This document shows positions 35,741-46,415 of a stretch of DNA of 64,000 bases, in pieces. How positions within the stretch are numbered: position 1 is the first letter of the stretch; every line of letters begins with the position of its first letter. The DNA comes from Phycisphaerae bacterium (GTDB lineage Bacteria; Planctomycetota; Phycisphaerae; UBA1845; Fen-1342). Below the pieces are notes generated by a model. The model was not told where the DNA came from, did no database searches, and saw only the letters and a list, made by a program, of their open reading frames with translations. The stretch is taken from NCBI GenBank assembly GCA_028277645.1, contig JANQFV010000037.1, forward strand, positions 186,001-250,000, in the 5' to 3' direction. Both the position numbers and the translations under genes were made by a program.

Positions 35741-37402
35741 ATGAGAGTGGCGGGAGTATTGGCACTGCTGTGCGGCGTCTGCTCGGCGGTCGCGGGGAAC
35801 AGGTACTACGTCGACGGCACGAACGGAAACGACGCGTGGGATGGGCTGTGCGACGTTTGGGACGGCGGTACGTGTGGACCCAAAGCGACAATCCAGATGG
35901 CGTTGTTCGTTGCGACCGATGGGGATGAAGTCGTCGTGGCAGATGGCACGTACACTGGGCCGTGGAACAAGAACGTCGATCCCGGAGGCCTGGAGGTGAC
36001 GCTTCGAAGTGCGAACGGCCCCGTCAACTGCACCATAGATTGCGAGGATGATGGCCGCGGCTTCCACTTTCGGACGGCTGAGGGACCCGCGACGATCGTG
36101 GACGGCTTCACCGTTATTCGTGCGAGCCAGGAGCCAGTGTACTGCTACAACGGGGCCGGTCCCGTCATTCGCAACTGCGTTATCACCGGGCACACCGATT
36201 CAGCCGCCATCCAGTGCCACGATGGCAGTGCTGCTACGGTCGAGGCATGCACGCTTACAGACAATTCATGTGGCGTGTCAGTTGGCGAAAGCAATGTGAC
36301 GCTCATCGGATGCACGATTCTGCGAAACGTCATGGGGATCAGCGCCAGCGATAGCACGCTGACCATCTCAGATTGCGAGATTTCCGAGAACGGACCCCGC
36401 ACATACGGAGTCGGACTTAGCAGTTGGTCCTGCGATGTCACGATCGACAACTGCGAGTTTCGTGGGAACGTTTTGCTTGGTAATAATGACAACGCGACCA
36501 TCAGGTGCGTGAGAGGATCGCTATCGCTTCAAAACAGCAGCGTGTCCGAAACTGTTACGCCAGCTGGTGGCTTCGCGGTTTACAAGTGGATGGGAGAGAG
36601 CATAACCGTATCCGGCTGTTCACTCAGCGGAAATTCCTGTCTGGCGATCTACTCGAATGATGTCGACAGTACGACGATCCGAAGCACACTCATCGCGGAC
36701 AATTCACAAGGTGGTATCCACATCCACAAGTGTCCGGCCGCCGTCTTGAGCTACTGTACGCTAGCAGGGAACAACGCCGAGCAGGCGTTACGGTTGTCGA
36801 CTACAACTGCGACCGTCGACTCGTGTCTTTCGTGGGGCAACACAGGTGCCCTCGGCTCAGAGATTCAGTTGGCCGAGGGTGCTGACGCGAGTATCACATG
36901 CTCGAATATTAGAGGCGGATGGGCTTGGATCGATGTCGCCATAGGCTGCACGCTCGTATGGGGGGACGGCAACATCGTGACGGATCCTGGGTACGTCGAT
37001 CCCGACGGTCTAGATGACGACCCCAACACCTGGGAGGATAACAACTACCACGTCTCGCCCGACTCGGCCTGCATTGACAATGGAAATCCGGATGTCTTTG
37101 GCGTCGATGAGCTTGACATTGACGGCGAGCCCCGGGTCATGGGTGGCCGCGTCGACATCGGTGCAGATGAAGTAACGGCACGTCCATTCGTTCATGGCGA
37201 TATGAACTGTGACGGCGTGCGGGGGTTTGCGGACATCAATCCGTTCGTTGATGCACTCATATACCCCGACGACTACGTAGCCATGTTCCCAGACTGCGAT
37301 CCCTTGAATGGAGATATCGACGGCAACGGATCGATTGGATTCGGCGATATCAACCCGTTCGTGAGCTTGATACTCCTGGGGGCTAGTGCCTTTTCCAGTT
37401 GA
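35741..37402 (+). CDS. Secreted right-handed beta-helix protein with C-terminal dockerin-type repeats
   Basis: 553 residues. Start ATG 35741 follows GGAGG by six bases. MRVAGVLALLCGVCSAVAGN is a signal peptide. NRYYVDGTNGNDAWDGLCDV opens the parallel beta-helix typical of pectate-lyase-like/CSLREA-like proteins; many short strand repeats follow (GCTILRNVMGISASDSTLTI, DCEISENGPRTYGVGLSS). The end GDMNCDGVRGFADINPFV and GDIDGNGSIGFGDINPFV is the two-unit dockerin-type module also found at 6.8 kb. Base composition is lower in GC than its neighbours, and direct repeats lie on both sides, suggesting recent acquisition. No catalytic residues could be named. Confidence 0.85.
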   Translation: MRVAGVLALLCGVCSAVAGNRYYVDGTNGNDAWDGLCDVWDGGTCGPKATIQMALFVATDGDEVVVADGTYTGPWNKNVDPGGLEVTLRSANGPVNCTIDCEDDGRGFHFRTAEGPATIVDGFTVIRASQEPVYCYNGAGPVIRNCVITGHTDSAAIQCHDGSAATVEACTLTDNSCGVSVGESNVTLIGCTILRNVMGISASDSTLTISDCEISENGPRTYGVGLSSWSCDVTIDNCEFRGNVLLGNNDNATIRCVRGSLSLQNSSVSETVTPAGGFAVYKWMGESITVSGCSLSGNSCLAIYSNDVDSTTIRSTLIADNSQGGIHIHKCPAAVLSYCTLAGNNAEQALRLSTTTATVDSCLSWGNTGALGSEIQLAEGADASITCSNIRGGWAWIDVAIGCTLVWGDGNIVTDPGYVDPDGLDDDPNTWEDNNYHVSPDSACIDNGNPDVFGVDELDIDGEPRVMGGRVDIGADEVTARPFVHGDMNCDGVRGFADINPFVDALIYPDDYVAMFPDCDPLNGDIDGNGSIGFGDINPFVSLILLGASAFSS

Positions 37403-37464
37403 GGCACTACGCCTTCGCGACCGGAGTCTGCGAATATCGCTATATGAATGCATTTCATTTAATA

Positions 37465-37518
37465 GGGACATCCACCATTTTCTGCTCAGTCGTCGACTGG
37501 CTAAATGGTGGCTGTCCC
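37465..37518. repeat. GGGACAGCCACC inverted repeat, element 1
   Basis: GGGACATCCACCATTT (37465-37480) and AAATGGTGGCTGTCCC (37503-37518) form 16-base arms with one mismatch and a 22-base loop. First of six half-sites in 4 kb; lies in the 240-base gap 37403-37642, which holds no gene. Confidence 0.85.
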
Positions 37519-37550
37519 TGAGTTCCTCTGAGTTCCTTCTGATTTCCTTC

Positions 37551-37610
37551 GGTCGTGCTTGCGTTCGCGGTGGGGCGGAGACGAAGCAGCAGAAATTGGT
37601 CGCTGAGGTG
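37551..37610. repeat. 60-bp dispersed repeat, copy 2
   Basis: GGTCGTGCTTGCGTTCGCGG, GGGGCGGAGACGAAGCAGC and AGAAATTGGTCGCTGAGG; partner of 35531-35590. It lies directly after the GGGACAGCCACC palindrome. Confidence 0.6.
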
Positions 37611-37642
37611 AAGAGATGATGAGCAGGGACGTCCGGCGACGA

Positions 37643-38191
37643 TCAGGGGGCCTGGCACGTCGCGACCAGTTCGTCGGCCAACCAGCGGAACAGCTCGTAG
37701 AAATCGCGGACTTCTTGTTCGAATAGGTGCGGCTCCCGCGATTCGCCAATGCGGAGGTGCTTTGGTTCGTTGTTGAGGAGGCTGGGGTCACCATCGCCGT
37801 GATGCAGCGTGTTGCGCAATTCGCGATACAACTGCAATCCATCTACGTAGCGTTCCGGGATCTGTCGTCCCTTTTCTCGCAGGTATTCGACCATCGAGCA
37901 CTTCAGTTTGATGCCCAGTCGCGTGGTAAACGCTTCGAGCGATGCTTCGAAACGTGTAAAGAACGCCCAGCCCAACTCGACCCGCATCGACTCTGCGTGT
38001 TCCGGTTTCTGAAACACGAACCGACCCACTGTGACTTCGCGACGGTTAACGAATAGCTGCTCCGCTGGGATTGAATCGTTGAGGTAGGAATAGGCGCGAT
38101 AGGCGTGCTCGAGCGCGTTCAGAAAGTCCTGCTTTGCCGCATCAATGTCTGTTTGTTGCACGTGTTCGCCTTTCTTGATATGCACCCACAC
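37643..38191 (-). CDS. HEPN-like hypothetical protein
   Basis: 182 residues, mostly helical. The segment LQLYRELRNTLHHGDGDPSL has R-N-x3-H (RNTLHH, Arg near residue 125), the RX4-6H signature of HEPN ribonuclease-type domains, in the expected place after a long helix. The rest (AKQDFLNALEHAYRAYSYLN, FFTRFEASLEAFTTRLGIKL) would be the other helices of the bundle. HEPN proteins often act in toxin-antitoxin or phage defence, but non-nuclease members exist; no MNT antitoxin partner is adjacent. The gene is in the repeat island and less GC-rich than its surroundings, consistent with transfer. ATG 38191 is used. Confidence 0.6.
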   Translation of the reverse strand: MWVHIKKGEHVQQTDIDAAKQDFLNALEHAYRAYSYLNDSIPAEQLFVNRREVTVGRFVFQKPEHAESMRVELGWAFFTRFEASLEAFTTRLGIKLKCSMVEYLREKGRQIPERYVDGLQLYRELRNTLHHGDGDPSLLNNEPKHLRIGESREPHLFEQEVRDFYELFRWLADELVATCQAP

Positions 38192-38220
38192 ATTGTAGCT
38201 CTATGCGACGGCGATCCTCA

Positions 38221-38455
38221 TCATGGTATCATGCTCATGCGCCCGGCCACGTAGAAGCTCATGGCCAGGTTGACCAAGACTCCAATCAAGCCAATAGAGA
38301 TTCCTGCGTCAGCGAAGCCGTACCCGTCGATCGTCCCCTGAGACCGGTCGATGGCTCGTCGTGCTACTCGACCCAGAATCACCGCGGCCATCCCACCGGC
38401 ATTTCCAAAAAAGGGAACGCACAAGGCAGACAGCGCGAGAATCAGTGAGACGAGT
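38221..38455 (-). pseudogene. Truncated DUF4190-like membrane protein
   Basis: The minus-strand frame reads LVSLILALSALCVPFFGNAG and GMAAVILGRVARRAIDRSQG then TIDGYGFADAGISIGLIGVL, the two-helix pattern of DUF4190 (small glycine-rich membrane domain with a conserved basic loop). The frame is open only to 38455, where a stop codon coincides with the edge of a GGGACAGCCACC element (38461-38512), and there is no start codon upstream of TTG at 38424. The N-terminal half therefore appears to have been lost at the repeat boundary. A short intact gene from an internal start is less likely. Confidence 0.5.
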
Positions 38456-38460
38456 TAATA

Positions 38461-38512
38461 GGGACAGCCACCATTCTCTGACGTCGGCTGCCCACTAAAT
38501 AGCGGCTGTCCC
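38461..38512. repeat. GGGACAGCCACC inverted repeat, element 2
   Basis: GGGACAGCCACCATTC at 38461-38476 and AAATAGCGGCTGTCCC at 38497-38512; arms pair with three mismatches around a 20-base loop. It abuts the broken DUF4190-like frame on one side and lies nine bases from the end of the zinc-ribbon gene on the other. Confidence 0.8.
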
Positions 38513-38525
38513 TGATTTCTCCGGC

Positions 38526-39257
38526 CTACTCCTCTCCATCTGCCCAATCCGACAATCCTAACCGATCGAGTTCATCATTGACGGCGCGTCGCATCTCTGC
38601 TTGGCTCACTCCCGCGTCCTCCGCCAGGGCACGGATGACTTCTCTGCCGGCTGGGCTGTCCCATCGCTTGTCACGTGGGTCCGATTCCGCGTACGACTCG
38701 TAACTTCCTACCTGCTGTTCAGTGGAACTCGACGACGTGATACTGAAGACGCCGCCGCAGATGAGGACGATGAATATCACGAGCACGATGCCAATCGCAG
38801 ACGCCCACTCCGGTGCAGGTTGCGCGGCCCGACAATGCGGACACCGCGTTGCATCCTTGTGTATGCGCATCTTGCAGGCACTGCACTGCTTCTCATTCAA
38901 CTCTGGCTCCCGTGGCAGTGACGGCGTCGGTGGGGGTTTGCGCAAGGATCTCGATCCTGGCCGGTCCCCTTGGCGATACGGCCGTATCTCGTGACAGATG
39001 ATGTTCCGTTCCGCCGCCACGAACTTGGCATTGTCGATGTCGAGAGCTTCGATTACGACCGTCACCGCCGTGCCGGTGTCCTTCTCGATGCCGAAGACGG
39101 TGAACTTGGGATTCGGCTTGCGCACCAGTTTCACGTCGGTCCACAGGATATTCCGGCGCTCAGCTTCGGCCGAAGCCTCCACTTCGTCCGGCGCTTCGAT
39201 AATAATATCTACGTCCGCACCCGTGTCCCGCTCCGCACCGACGACCCGAAATTTCAC
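38526..39257 (-). CDS. Two-repeat, zinc-ribbon, single-helix membrane protein
   Basis: 243 residues from GTG 39257, chosen because AAGGAG lies eight bases upstream. Order: two copies of a ~45-residue beta-alpha unit (FRVVGAERDTGADVDIIIEA and FTVFGIEKDTGTAVTVVIEA, each ending in AERRNI/AERNII); a zinc ribbon CSACKMRIHKDATRCPHC; one membrane helix (IGIVLVIFIVLICGGVFSI); then a charged tail with a small helical domain (AGREVIRALAEDAGVSQAEM). The N-terminal part is cytoplasmic if the positive-inside rule holds. No family name is known to me; it looks like a membrane-anchored sensor or adaptor. Confidence 0.7.
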   Translation of the reverse strand: MKFRVVGAERDTGADVDIIIEAPDEVEASAEAERRNILWTDVKLVRKPNPKFTVFGIEKDTGTAVTVVIEALDIDNAKFVAAERNIICHEIRPYRQGDRPGSRSLRKPPPTPSLPREPELNEKQCSACKMRIHKDATRCPHCRAAQPAPEWASAIGIVLVIFIVLICGGVFSITSSSSTEQQVGSYESYAESDPRDKRWDSPAGREVIRALAEDAGVSQAEMRRAVNDELDRLGLSDWADGEE

Positions 39258-39526
39258 CGCCCCATCTCCTTGTCTGAGCCAGTCACCTCGGTTGACGTGC
39301 CCGGCCGGCGTGTGATGTGATATGCCACACGTAGACCCTACGCGCATTGTACCAAGATGCGATGACCGGTCCCAGACCTTGCGTGTTTCAGTCTCGCGTA
39401 GGCCTCGACACCTTAGTGACGTGCACTGGTAGAATGCGGTTACGCACAATTGCCGCTCAGGCCAGGTCAGAAGCTTCGGTCACTAACCGGCCCATGGACC
39501 AGATCGCCGAGTAAGATGGTGCCCCG

Positions 39527-40570
39527 ATGACCATCCTCATCCTCTACGCCACGCTCGCCATTGGCGTTTCGTTTTTGTGCTCGCTGCTCGAGGCCAGCCT
39601 GCTCAGTTTGCCCAACGCCCAGGTCGAGTCGCTCGTCGCTCAGGGCTCCGCCGCCGGGCGGCGGATCAAGGCTCTCAAGACCAACATCGATCGCCCCCTG
39701 GCCGCGATCCTGACCCTCAACACCATCGCCCACACCGTCGGCGCCGCCGGCGTCGGCGCCCAGGCCGCGGTCATGTTCGGCGACGCGGCGGTCGGCATCG
39801 CCGGCGCGGCCATGACGCTCGGCATTCTGATCCTCAGCGAGATCATCCCCAAGACCCTCGGCGCCGTACATGCCAAGCGTCTCGTCGCCATGACGGCGTA
39901 CACCACCCAGGCGATGATCGTCCTCTGCTACCCGATCATCGTGGCGCTGGAGCAGATGAACCGGCTGATCGGCTTTCAGCGTCACCGCGACCGGATCAGC
40001 CGGATGGAGGTGCTGGCGACCATCCGCCTGGGCCGCGAGGGCGGCGCCGTCGGCGAGCGCGAGCACCGCGTAATGGCCAACCTCATGCGGCTGGGCACGA
40101 TCCCCCTGTCGGTCATCCGGACACCGCGCCCGGTCGTCTTCGCCCTAGCGGCCGATGAGACGATCGGCGCCTTCGCCACACGCGTCCCGCCCGTGCCGTT
40201 TGCGCGCATCCCGCTCTACCGCAAATCGATCGAGGATGTGTTCGCGTACGTAGCCCGCTATGACGTTCTGCGCGCCGCCGCGGAGGGCAAGTCGGACGCC
40301 AAGCTCGCTACGCTCAAACGACCGCTCCTCATCCTTCCGGAGCTCGCCTCCGCCGCCGACGCCCTGGAGCAACTGCTCGAAGAAAACGCCCACATCGCGG
40401 CGGTCGTCGACGAGCACGGGGGGTTCGAGGGCCTCGTCACGCTCGAGGACGTGCTCGAAACGCTGCTCGGCCACGAAATCGTCGACGAGACCGACGCGGT
40501 CACCGACATGCAGCGCCTAGCCCGGCACCTGGCGAAACGAAACGCCAAAAGAACCAACCGCCCGACCTGA
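39527..40570 (+). CDS. CNNM/CorC-type (DUF21-CBS) membrane protein
   Basis: 347 residues. The N-terminal ~180 residues are the CNNM transmembrane domain (LLEASLLSLPNAQVESLVAQ, LTLNTIAHTVGAAGVGAQAA, ILSEIIPKTLGAVHAKRL), the last being the signature SEIIPKT. Two CBS-like motifs follow (ARIPLYRKSIEDVFAYVARY; HIAAVVDEHGGFEGLVTLED then VLETLLG). The family transports or regulates Mg2+/Co2+. The C-terminal CorC/HlyC domain of longer members is absent. ATG 39527. Confidence 0.9.
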   Translation: MTILILYATLAIGVSFLCSLLEASLLSLPNAQVESLVAQGSAAGRRIKALKTNIDRPLAAILTLNTIAHTVGAAGVGAQAAVMFGDAAVGIAGAAMTLGILILSEIIPKTLGAVHAKRLVAMTAYTTQAMIVLCYPIIVALEQMNRLIGFQRHRDRISRMEVLATIRLGREGGAVGEREHRVMANLMRLGTIPLSVIRTPRPVVFALAADETIGAFATRVPPVPFARIPLYRKSIEDVFAYVARYDVLRAAAEGKSDAKLATLKRPLLILPELASAADALEQLLEENAHIAAVVDEHGGFEGLVTLEDVLETLLGHEIVDETDAVTDMQRLARHLAKRNAKRTNRPT

Positions 40571-40759
40571 CCCCCCGAAGCCCACGCGAGCGCCCCCTTA
40601 ATTAGTTAATTAGAGTTAATTAGGGACAAGGGACAGCCACCATTAGTTAATTAAGTTAATTAGGGACAGCCACCATTTATTCCATTTATTTTTATTTGCG
40701 CGCTGCCCGACAAGAAAGCCGCTGGGCCTATCCCCCTTTCTGCTGCCCCATCCTGCTCC
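40571..40759. repeat. GGGACAGCCACC direct repeats, elements 3 and 4
   Basis: GGGACAGCCACCATTA at 40630 and GGGACAGCCACCATTT at 40663 occur in the same orientation 33 bases apart, separated and preceded by AT-rich TTAATTAGTTAATTAG units. The stretch is far more AT-rich than the genome. It lies between two convergent genes; no gene inside. Confidence 0.8.
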
Positions 40760-41479
40760 TCACCCGCTCACCCCCCGGTGCGCTTCCACCAGCGCCGCCA
40801 TACTCTCAAACGTCAGGTCCGGCGTAACCTCTGAACGCGGCGCCGCGGTCGCACCCCAGCCCGTTTGCCCGGCGCGGCGATTGATCCACACACTGCGCAG
40901 GCCGAGCTGGCCGGCCGGCTCATGGTCGTGGAAGAGACTCTGCGCCACGTGCAGGATCTTCTCACGCCGGATCCCCATCTCCGCCAAACGCGCGAACGCA
41001 AACTCGAAGTTCCGCAGATCGGGTTTGTAGCTGCCGACTTCCTCGGCGGTGATGATCGCGTCGAAATCCACCTTCAGCTTCGCGTTGCTGTGAGCAAACG
41101 AAGCCCGGTCGATGTTCGAGATGATCACGAGTTTGTAGTGCTGCTTCAGGTACGCCAGCGCCGCCGGGCTGTCCGGAAACGCGGGCCACTCCTGCACCGA
41201 GCGCCCGAACGCCCGCGCCTCTTCGGCCTCGACCGCGACGCCGAAGTGCGCACTGATGTCCGCAAACACGTGCTCCAGAATTTGCGGATACAGCAGACCA
41301 GGTGTCGCGGCTTCCTGGCGATGCTCCGCCACCGCGAAGACCTCCAGTAGCTCGTCGGCCGAGACGCCCAAGCCGTGCCGCTCAGCCCACGGGACGAGCT
41401 GCGCGGCTATGCCGCCTTCCCAGTCGATCAGCGTGCCATAGCAATCAAACGTCAACACGTCGAAATCGTGCAGATCCAT
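40760..41479 (-). CDS. HAD-superfamily hydrolase, haloacid dehalogenase type II-like
   Basis: 239 residues. HAD motif I is LTFDCYGTLIDWE (nucleophile Asp near residue 11), motif II ISNIDRASF, motif III SYKPDLRNFEFA with the Lys, and motif IV VAQSLFHDHEPAGQLG. This matches L-2-haloacid dehalogenase type II and related epoxide-hydrolase-like HADs; the actual substrate may be a phosphate ester. GGGAG precedes the ATG at 41479 by four bases. Confidence 0.88.
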   Translation of the reverse strand: MDLHDFDVLTFDCYGTLIDWEGGIAAQLVPWAERHGLGVSADELLEVFAVAEHRQEAATPGLLYPQILEHVFADISAHFGVAVEAEEARAFGRSVQEWPAFPDSPAALAYLKQHYKLVIISNIDRASFAHSNAKLKVDFDAIITAEEVGSYKPDLRNFEFAFARLAEMGIRREKILHVAQSLFHDHEPAGQLGLRSVWINRRAGQTGWGATAAPRSEVTPDLTFESMAALVEAHRGVSG

Positions 41480-41497
41480 CTCACTCCCTGCACTTTA

Positions 41498-41518
41498 GTT
41501 AGGGACAGCCACCATTTT
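41498..41518. repeat. GGGACAGCCACC half-element, element 5
   Basis: TTAGGGACAGCCACCATTTT-type sequence at 41499-41518, single arm without its inverted partner, upstream of the HAD gene and of the methyltransferase gene. Confidence 0.7.
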
Positions 41519-41653
41519 CCGGCCTCTCCACCTCGGCCTCGTTCGCCCCCGACACTCGTCATCGTACCACGCCGCCGCCGGCGCGCCTCGGCGGACTTGA
41601 CCACTGCCGAACACACTCACCATTCACCGCAAAACCGGTAGAATGAAGACACC

Positions 41654-42364
41654 ATGCCGCCGCCACAACCAACTCCACCCTCCCTCCCCCAACTAACCAA
41701 ACACATCCTCCCGCGCCTGCTGATCAGCCTCGCCATCTGGGGCGGCCTGCTCTTCGGCGCCGCGGGCATATTGGCCTGGCCGCGGGCGTGGGTGCAGTTG
41801 GCATTGTGGCTACCAACGATGTTCATTAACATCGCCGTTCTTGTGCGCGTGAACCCGGCCCTCGTGGCCGCCCGGCTGAACCGCCAGCAGGTAGCCGCCC
41901 GCTTCGAGAAACTGATGCTCCCCTTCTTCGTCGTCACCATCGCGGCCATCCCGGTGATCGCCGGATTCGACGCCGTGCGGCTCGGCTGGTCGCAGATGCC
42001 GCTGTGGGCGCTGTGGGCGGGGCTGCTCCTGCACGTTGGCGGCGATGCGCTGATGGTCTGGGCGATGGCGGTGAACCCCTTCCTGCTGCCGACCATCCAC
42101 GTCCAGACCGACCGCGGCCACCGCGTCATCACCACCGGCCCCTACGCGACGGTCCGGCACCCGATGTACACCGGCCTGATCATCCTGCTGATCGGCATGC
42201 CGCTGATCCTCGGCTCGTGGTGGACGTTCATCCCCATCGCCGCCCTTACCCTCGGTGTAATCATCCGCACGATCTGCGAGGAAGCCCTACTTCACCGCGA
42301 CCTGCCGGGCTACGAAGACTACACCCGCCGCACGCGGTATCGACTGGTGCCGGGGGTCTGGTGA
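41654..42364 (+). CDS. Isoprenylcysteine carboxyl methyltransferase-family membrane protein
   Basis: 236 residues with about five membrane helices. TTGPYATVRHPMYTGLIILL and the C-terminal EEALLHRDLPGYEDYTRRTR (EE..L...PGY..Y) are the SAM-binding and catalytic signature of the ICMT/PEMT superfamily. In bacteria such proteins methylate lipids or unknown small molecules. ATG 41654; no strong Shine-Dalgarno. The gene ends 24 bases before the convergent zinc-ribbon gene. Confidence 0.85.
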   Translation: MPPPQPTPPSLPQLTKHILPRLLISLAIWGGLLFGAAGILAWPRAWVQLALWLPTMFINIAVLVRVNPALVAARLNRQQVAARFEKLMLPFFVVTIAAIPVIAGFDAVRLGWSQMPLWALWAGLLLHVGGDALMVWAMAVNPFLLPTIHVQTDRGHRVITTGPYATVRHPMYTGLIILLIGMPLILGSWWTFIPIAALTLGVIIRTICEEALLHRDLPGYEDYTRRTRYRLVPGVW

Positions 42365-42388
42365 TTGGCGGCCGGCGCAGGCAGGCCG

Positions 42389-42799
42389 CTACTTGCTTGC
42401 GTACCAGTTCTTCCACGCGGCTTCCAAACCAGCCACCGAATACTCGACGCCACATTCCGGGCAACGATGCGCGTCCGGCAACCCGCGCAATGAGTAGCCG
42501 CAGTTGACGCACGTGCGATAGCCGCTCGCCTCGACCCCACGGTGCAGCCGCCGATCGATGCGCTGTGGCACGTAACCACAGAGCCAAATCATCGCGCCCC
42601 ATAGCAGGAAGCAGAGGAGTGCGATAATCTTGTTCCCCTGTCCAAAGACGTAGAATACGCCGTAACCAGCCCAACCCAGCAGGTAGAAGTAGGCAGCGTA
42701 CCGCAGCGGCGTAAGCCGGTGCCAAAACGCGCGTGGCACGTGCTCGGGTCGTCGTCCTCTGAGCAAAGTGCCGACCCCAATGCTCCTCCGATCCGGCAC
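42389..42799 (-). CDS. Small membrane protein with CGYSLRGLP zinc ribbon
   Basis: 136 residues. Two hydrophobic helices (YAAYFYLLGWAGYGVFYVFG, IIALLCFLLWGAMIWLCGYV) are followed by the zinc ribbon YRTCVNCGYSLRGLPDAHRC PEC, a motif that recurs in many Planctomycetota proteins of unknown role. Start GTG at 42799 is supported by GGGAGG five bases upstream; a longer frame reaches 42859 without a signal. It is divergent from the lipoprotein gene at 42905. Confidence 0.7.
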   Translation of the reverse strand: MPDRRSIGVGTLLRGRRPEHVPRAFWHRLTPLRYAAYFYLLGWAGYGVFYVFGQGNKIIALLCFLLWGAMIWLCGYVPQRIDRRLHRGVEASGYRTCVNCGYSLRGLPDAHRCPECGVEYSVAGLEAAWKNWYASK

Positions 42800-42904
42800 G
42801 TGCGCCTCCCGCTCACCTTTCCTGACGCCGTTCGTTCCGCCGTCCAGTCGCTCTCCCACACAAGCCGAGTTATCATACTCCCAGTCCGCTTTGGGAGCCG
42901 CGCC

Positions 42905-45653
<2,749 letters not shown>

Positions 45654-45678
45654 AGCACGTTCGGAGAAGTGGTAGCGA

Positions 45679-45744
45679 CCGACGTCCCCGTCGGCCGCAG
45701 CTTGTGAGTGCGTTCCACACTGCTCAAGAGCAGTGGCACGCGCG
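45679..45744. repeat. Hairpins between ligA and a convergent lipoprotein gene, with GTGCCACTGC palindrome copy b
   Basis: CCGACGTCCCCGTCGG (45679-45694) and CACTGCTCAAGAGCAGTG (45718-45735) are perfect hairpins. The second, with TTCCA/GCAC flanks, is a reverse copy of the palindrome at 31891-31913. Either could end transcription from both sides. Confidence 0.65.
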
Positions 45745-46389
45745 TCAGTCGTCCTCGTCCGGCGCCACGGGCTCGTCACGTTCGTCCTTCGCACGTTCGC
45801 CGCGCCGCTCCTCCCGCAATGCCTCGCGCCGTTGTTCGTAGATTTCGCGCGGCAGGCGGTCCTTGATCCAGCGCGCGACGCCTTTGCCCACACCCTCGCC
45901 GAACTCGTCCGCGCCGCGGCGGATGGCCGACTTCACCTCGCCCCAGCACATCGCTTCGCCGATGAGCGCGTCGGTCTCGTCATCGCGCAGCTCCACGCGA
46001 CAAACGCACACGTCGTCGCCGCTGATGATGGCCTTCAGTGCGCCGCGTGAGCCGGAGTTACCGATGAAGTGTACGATGCGGCCCTGCACACGCAGCCTCT
46101 TGCCCTCATCGAAGAACAGCTCCTTCTTCAGCACAAGCGGGACATTTCGGTTCACTTCCGACACGACCTCGCCCGGCACGTGCAGTCCGAGGTCATTGGT
46201 GAATGCTCCGACGCGCACGCTCTCATATTCGGCCAACGCCGCCGGATTCACGTCCTTCAGCTCGTAGAAGCTGCCTTTGGCGCCTCGCAAAGCGTAATAA
46301 CCCTGCTTGAACAGCGTCGATTTGCAGCCGGTAGACAACAGGAGTGCCCCGAGCAGCACTACAGCGCTGCCGTATCGCTTGATCGTCAT
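45745..46389 (-). CDS. Lipoprotein, function unknown
   Basis: 214 residues from ATG 46389, supported by GGAGG eight bases upstream. TIKRYGSAVVLLGALLLSTG C is a lipoprotein signal. KGSFYELKDVNPAALAEYES and the middle (RLRVQGRIVHFIGNSGSRGA) resemble DUF4410-type periplasmic proteins loosely; the C-terminus is a charged helix (YEQRREALREERRGERAKDE). It lies 26 bases after the yebC stop on the same strand and is convergent with ligA. Confidence 0.7.
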   Translation of the reverse strand: MTIKRYGSAVVLLGALLLSTGCKSTLFKQGYYALRGAKGSFYELKDVNPAALAEYESVRVGAFTNDLGLHVPGEVVSEVNRNVPLVLKKELFFDEGKRLRVQGRIVHFIGNSGSRGALKAIISGDDVCVCRVELRDDETDALIGEAMCWGEVKSAIRRGADEFGEGVGKGVARWIKDRLPREIYEQRREALREERRGERAKDERDEPVAPDEDD

Positions 46390-46415
46390 CCGAGATTCCT
46401 CCACGCGCGCCGACC

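Noticed and set aside
40571..40759. Possible CRISPR array because of repeated 16-mers
   Set aside because: Spacing is irregular, orientation is mixed over the island, and there are no cas genes.
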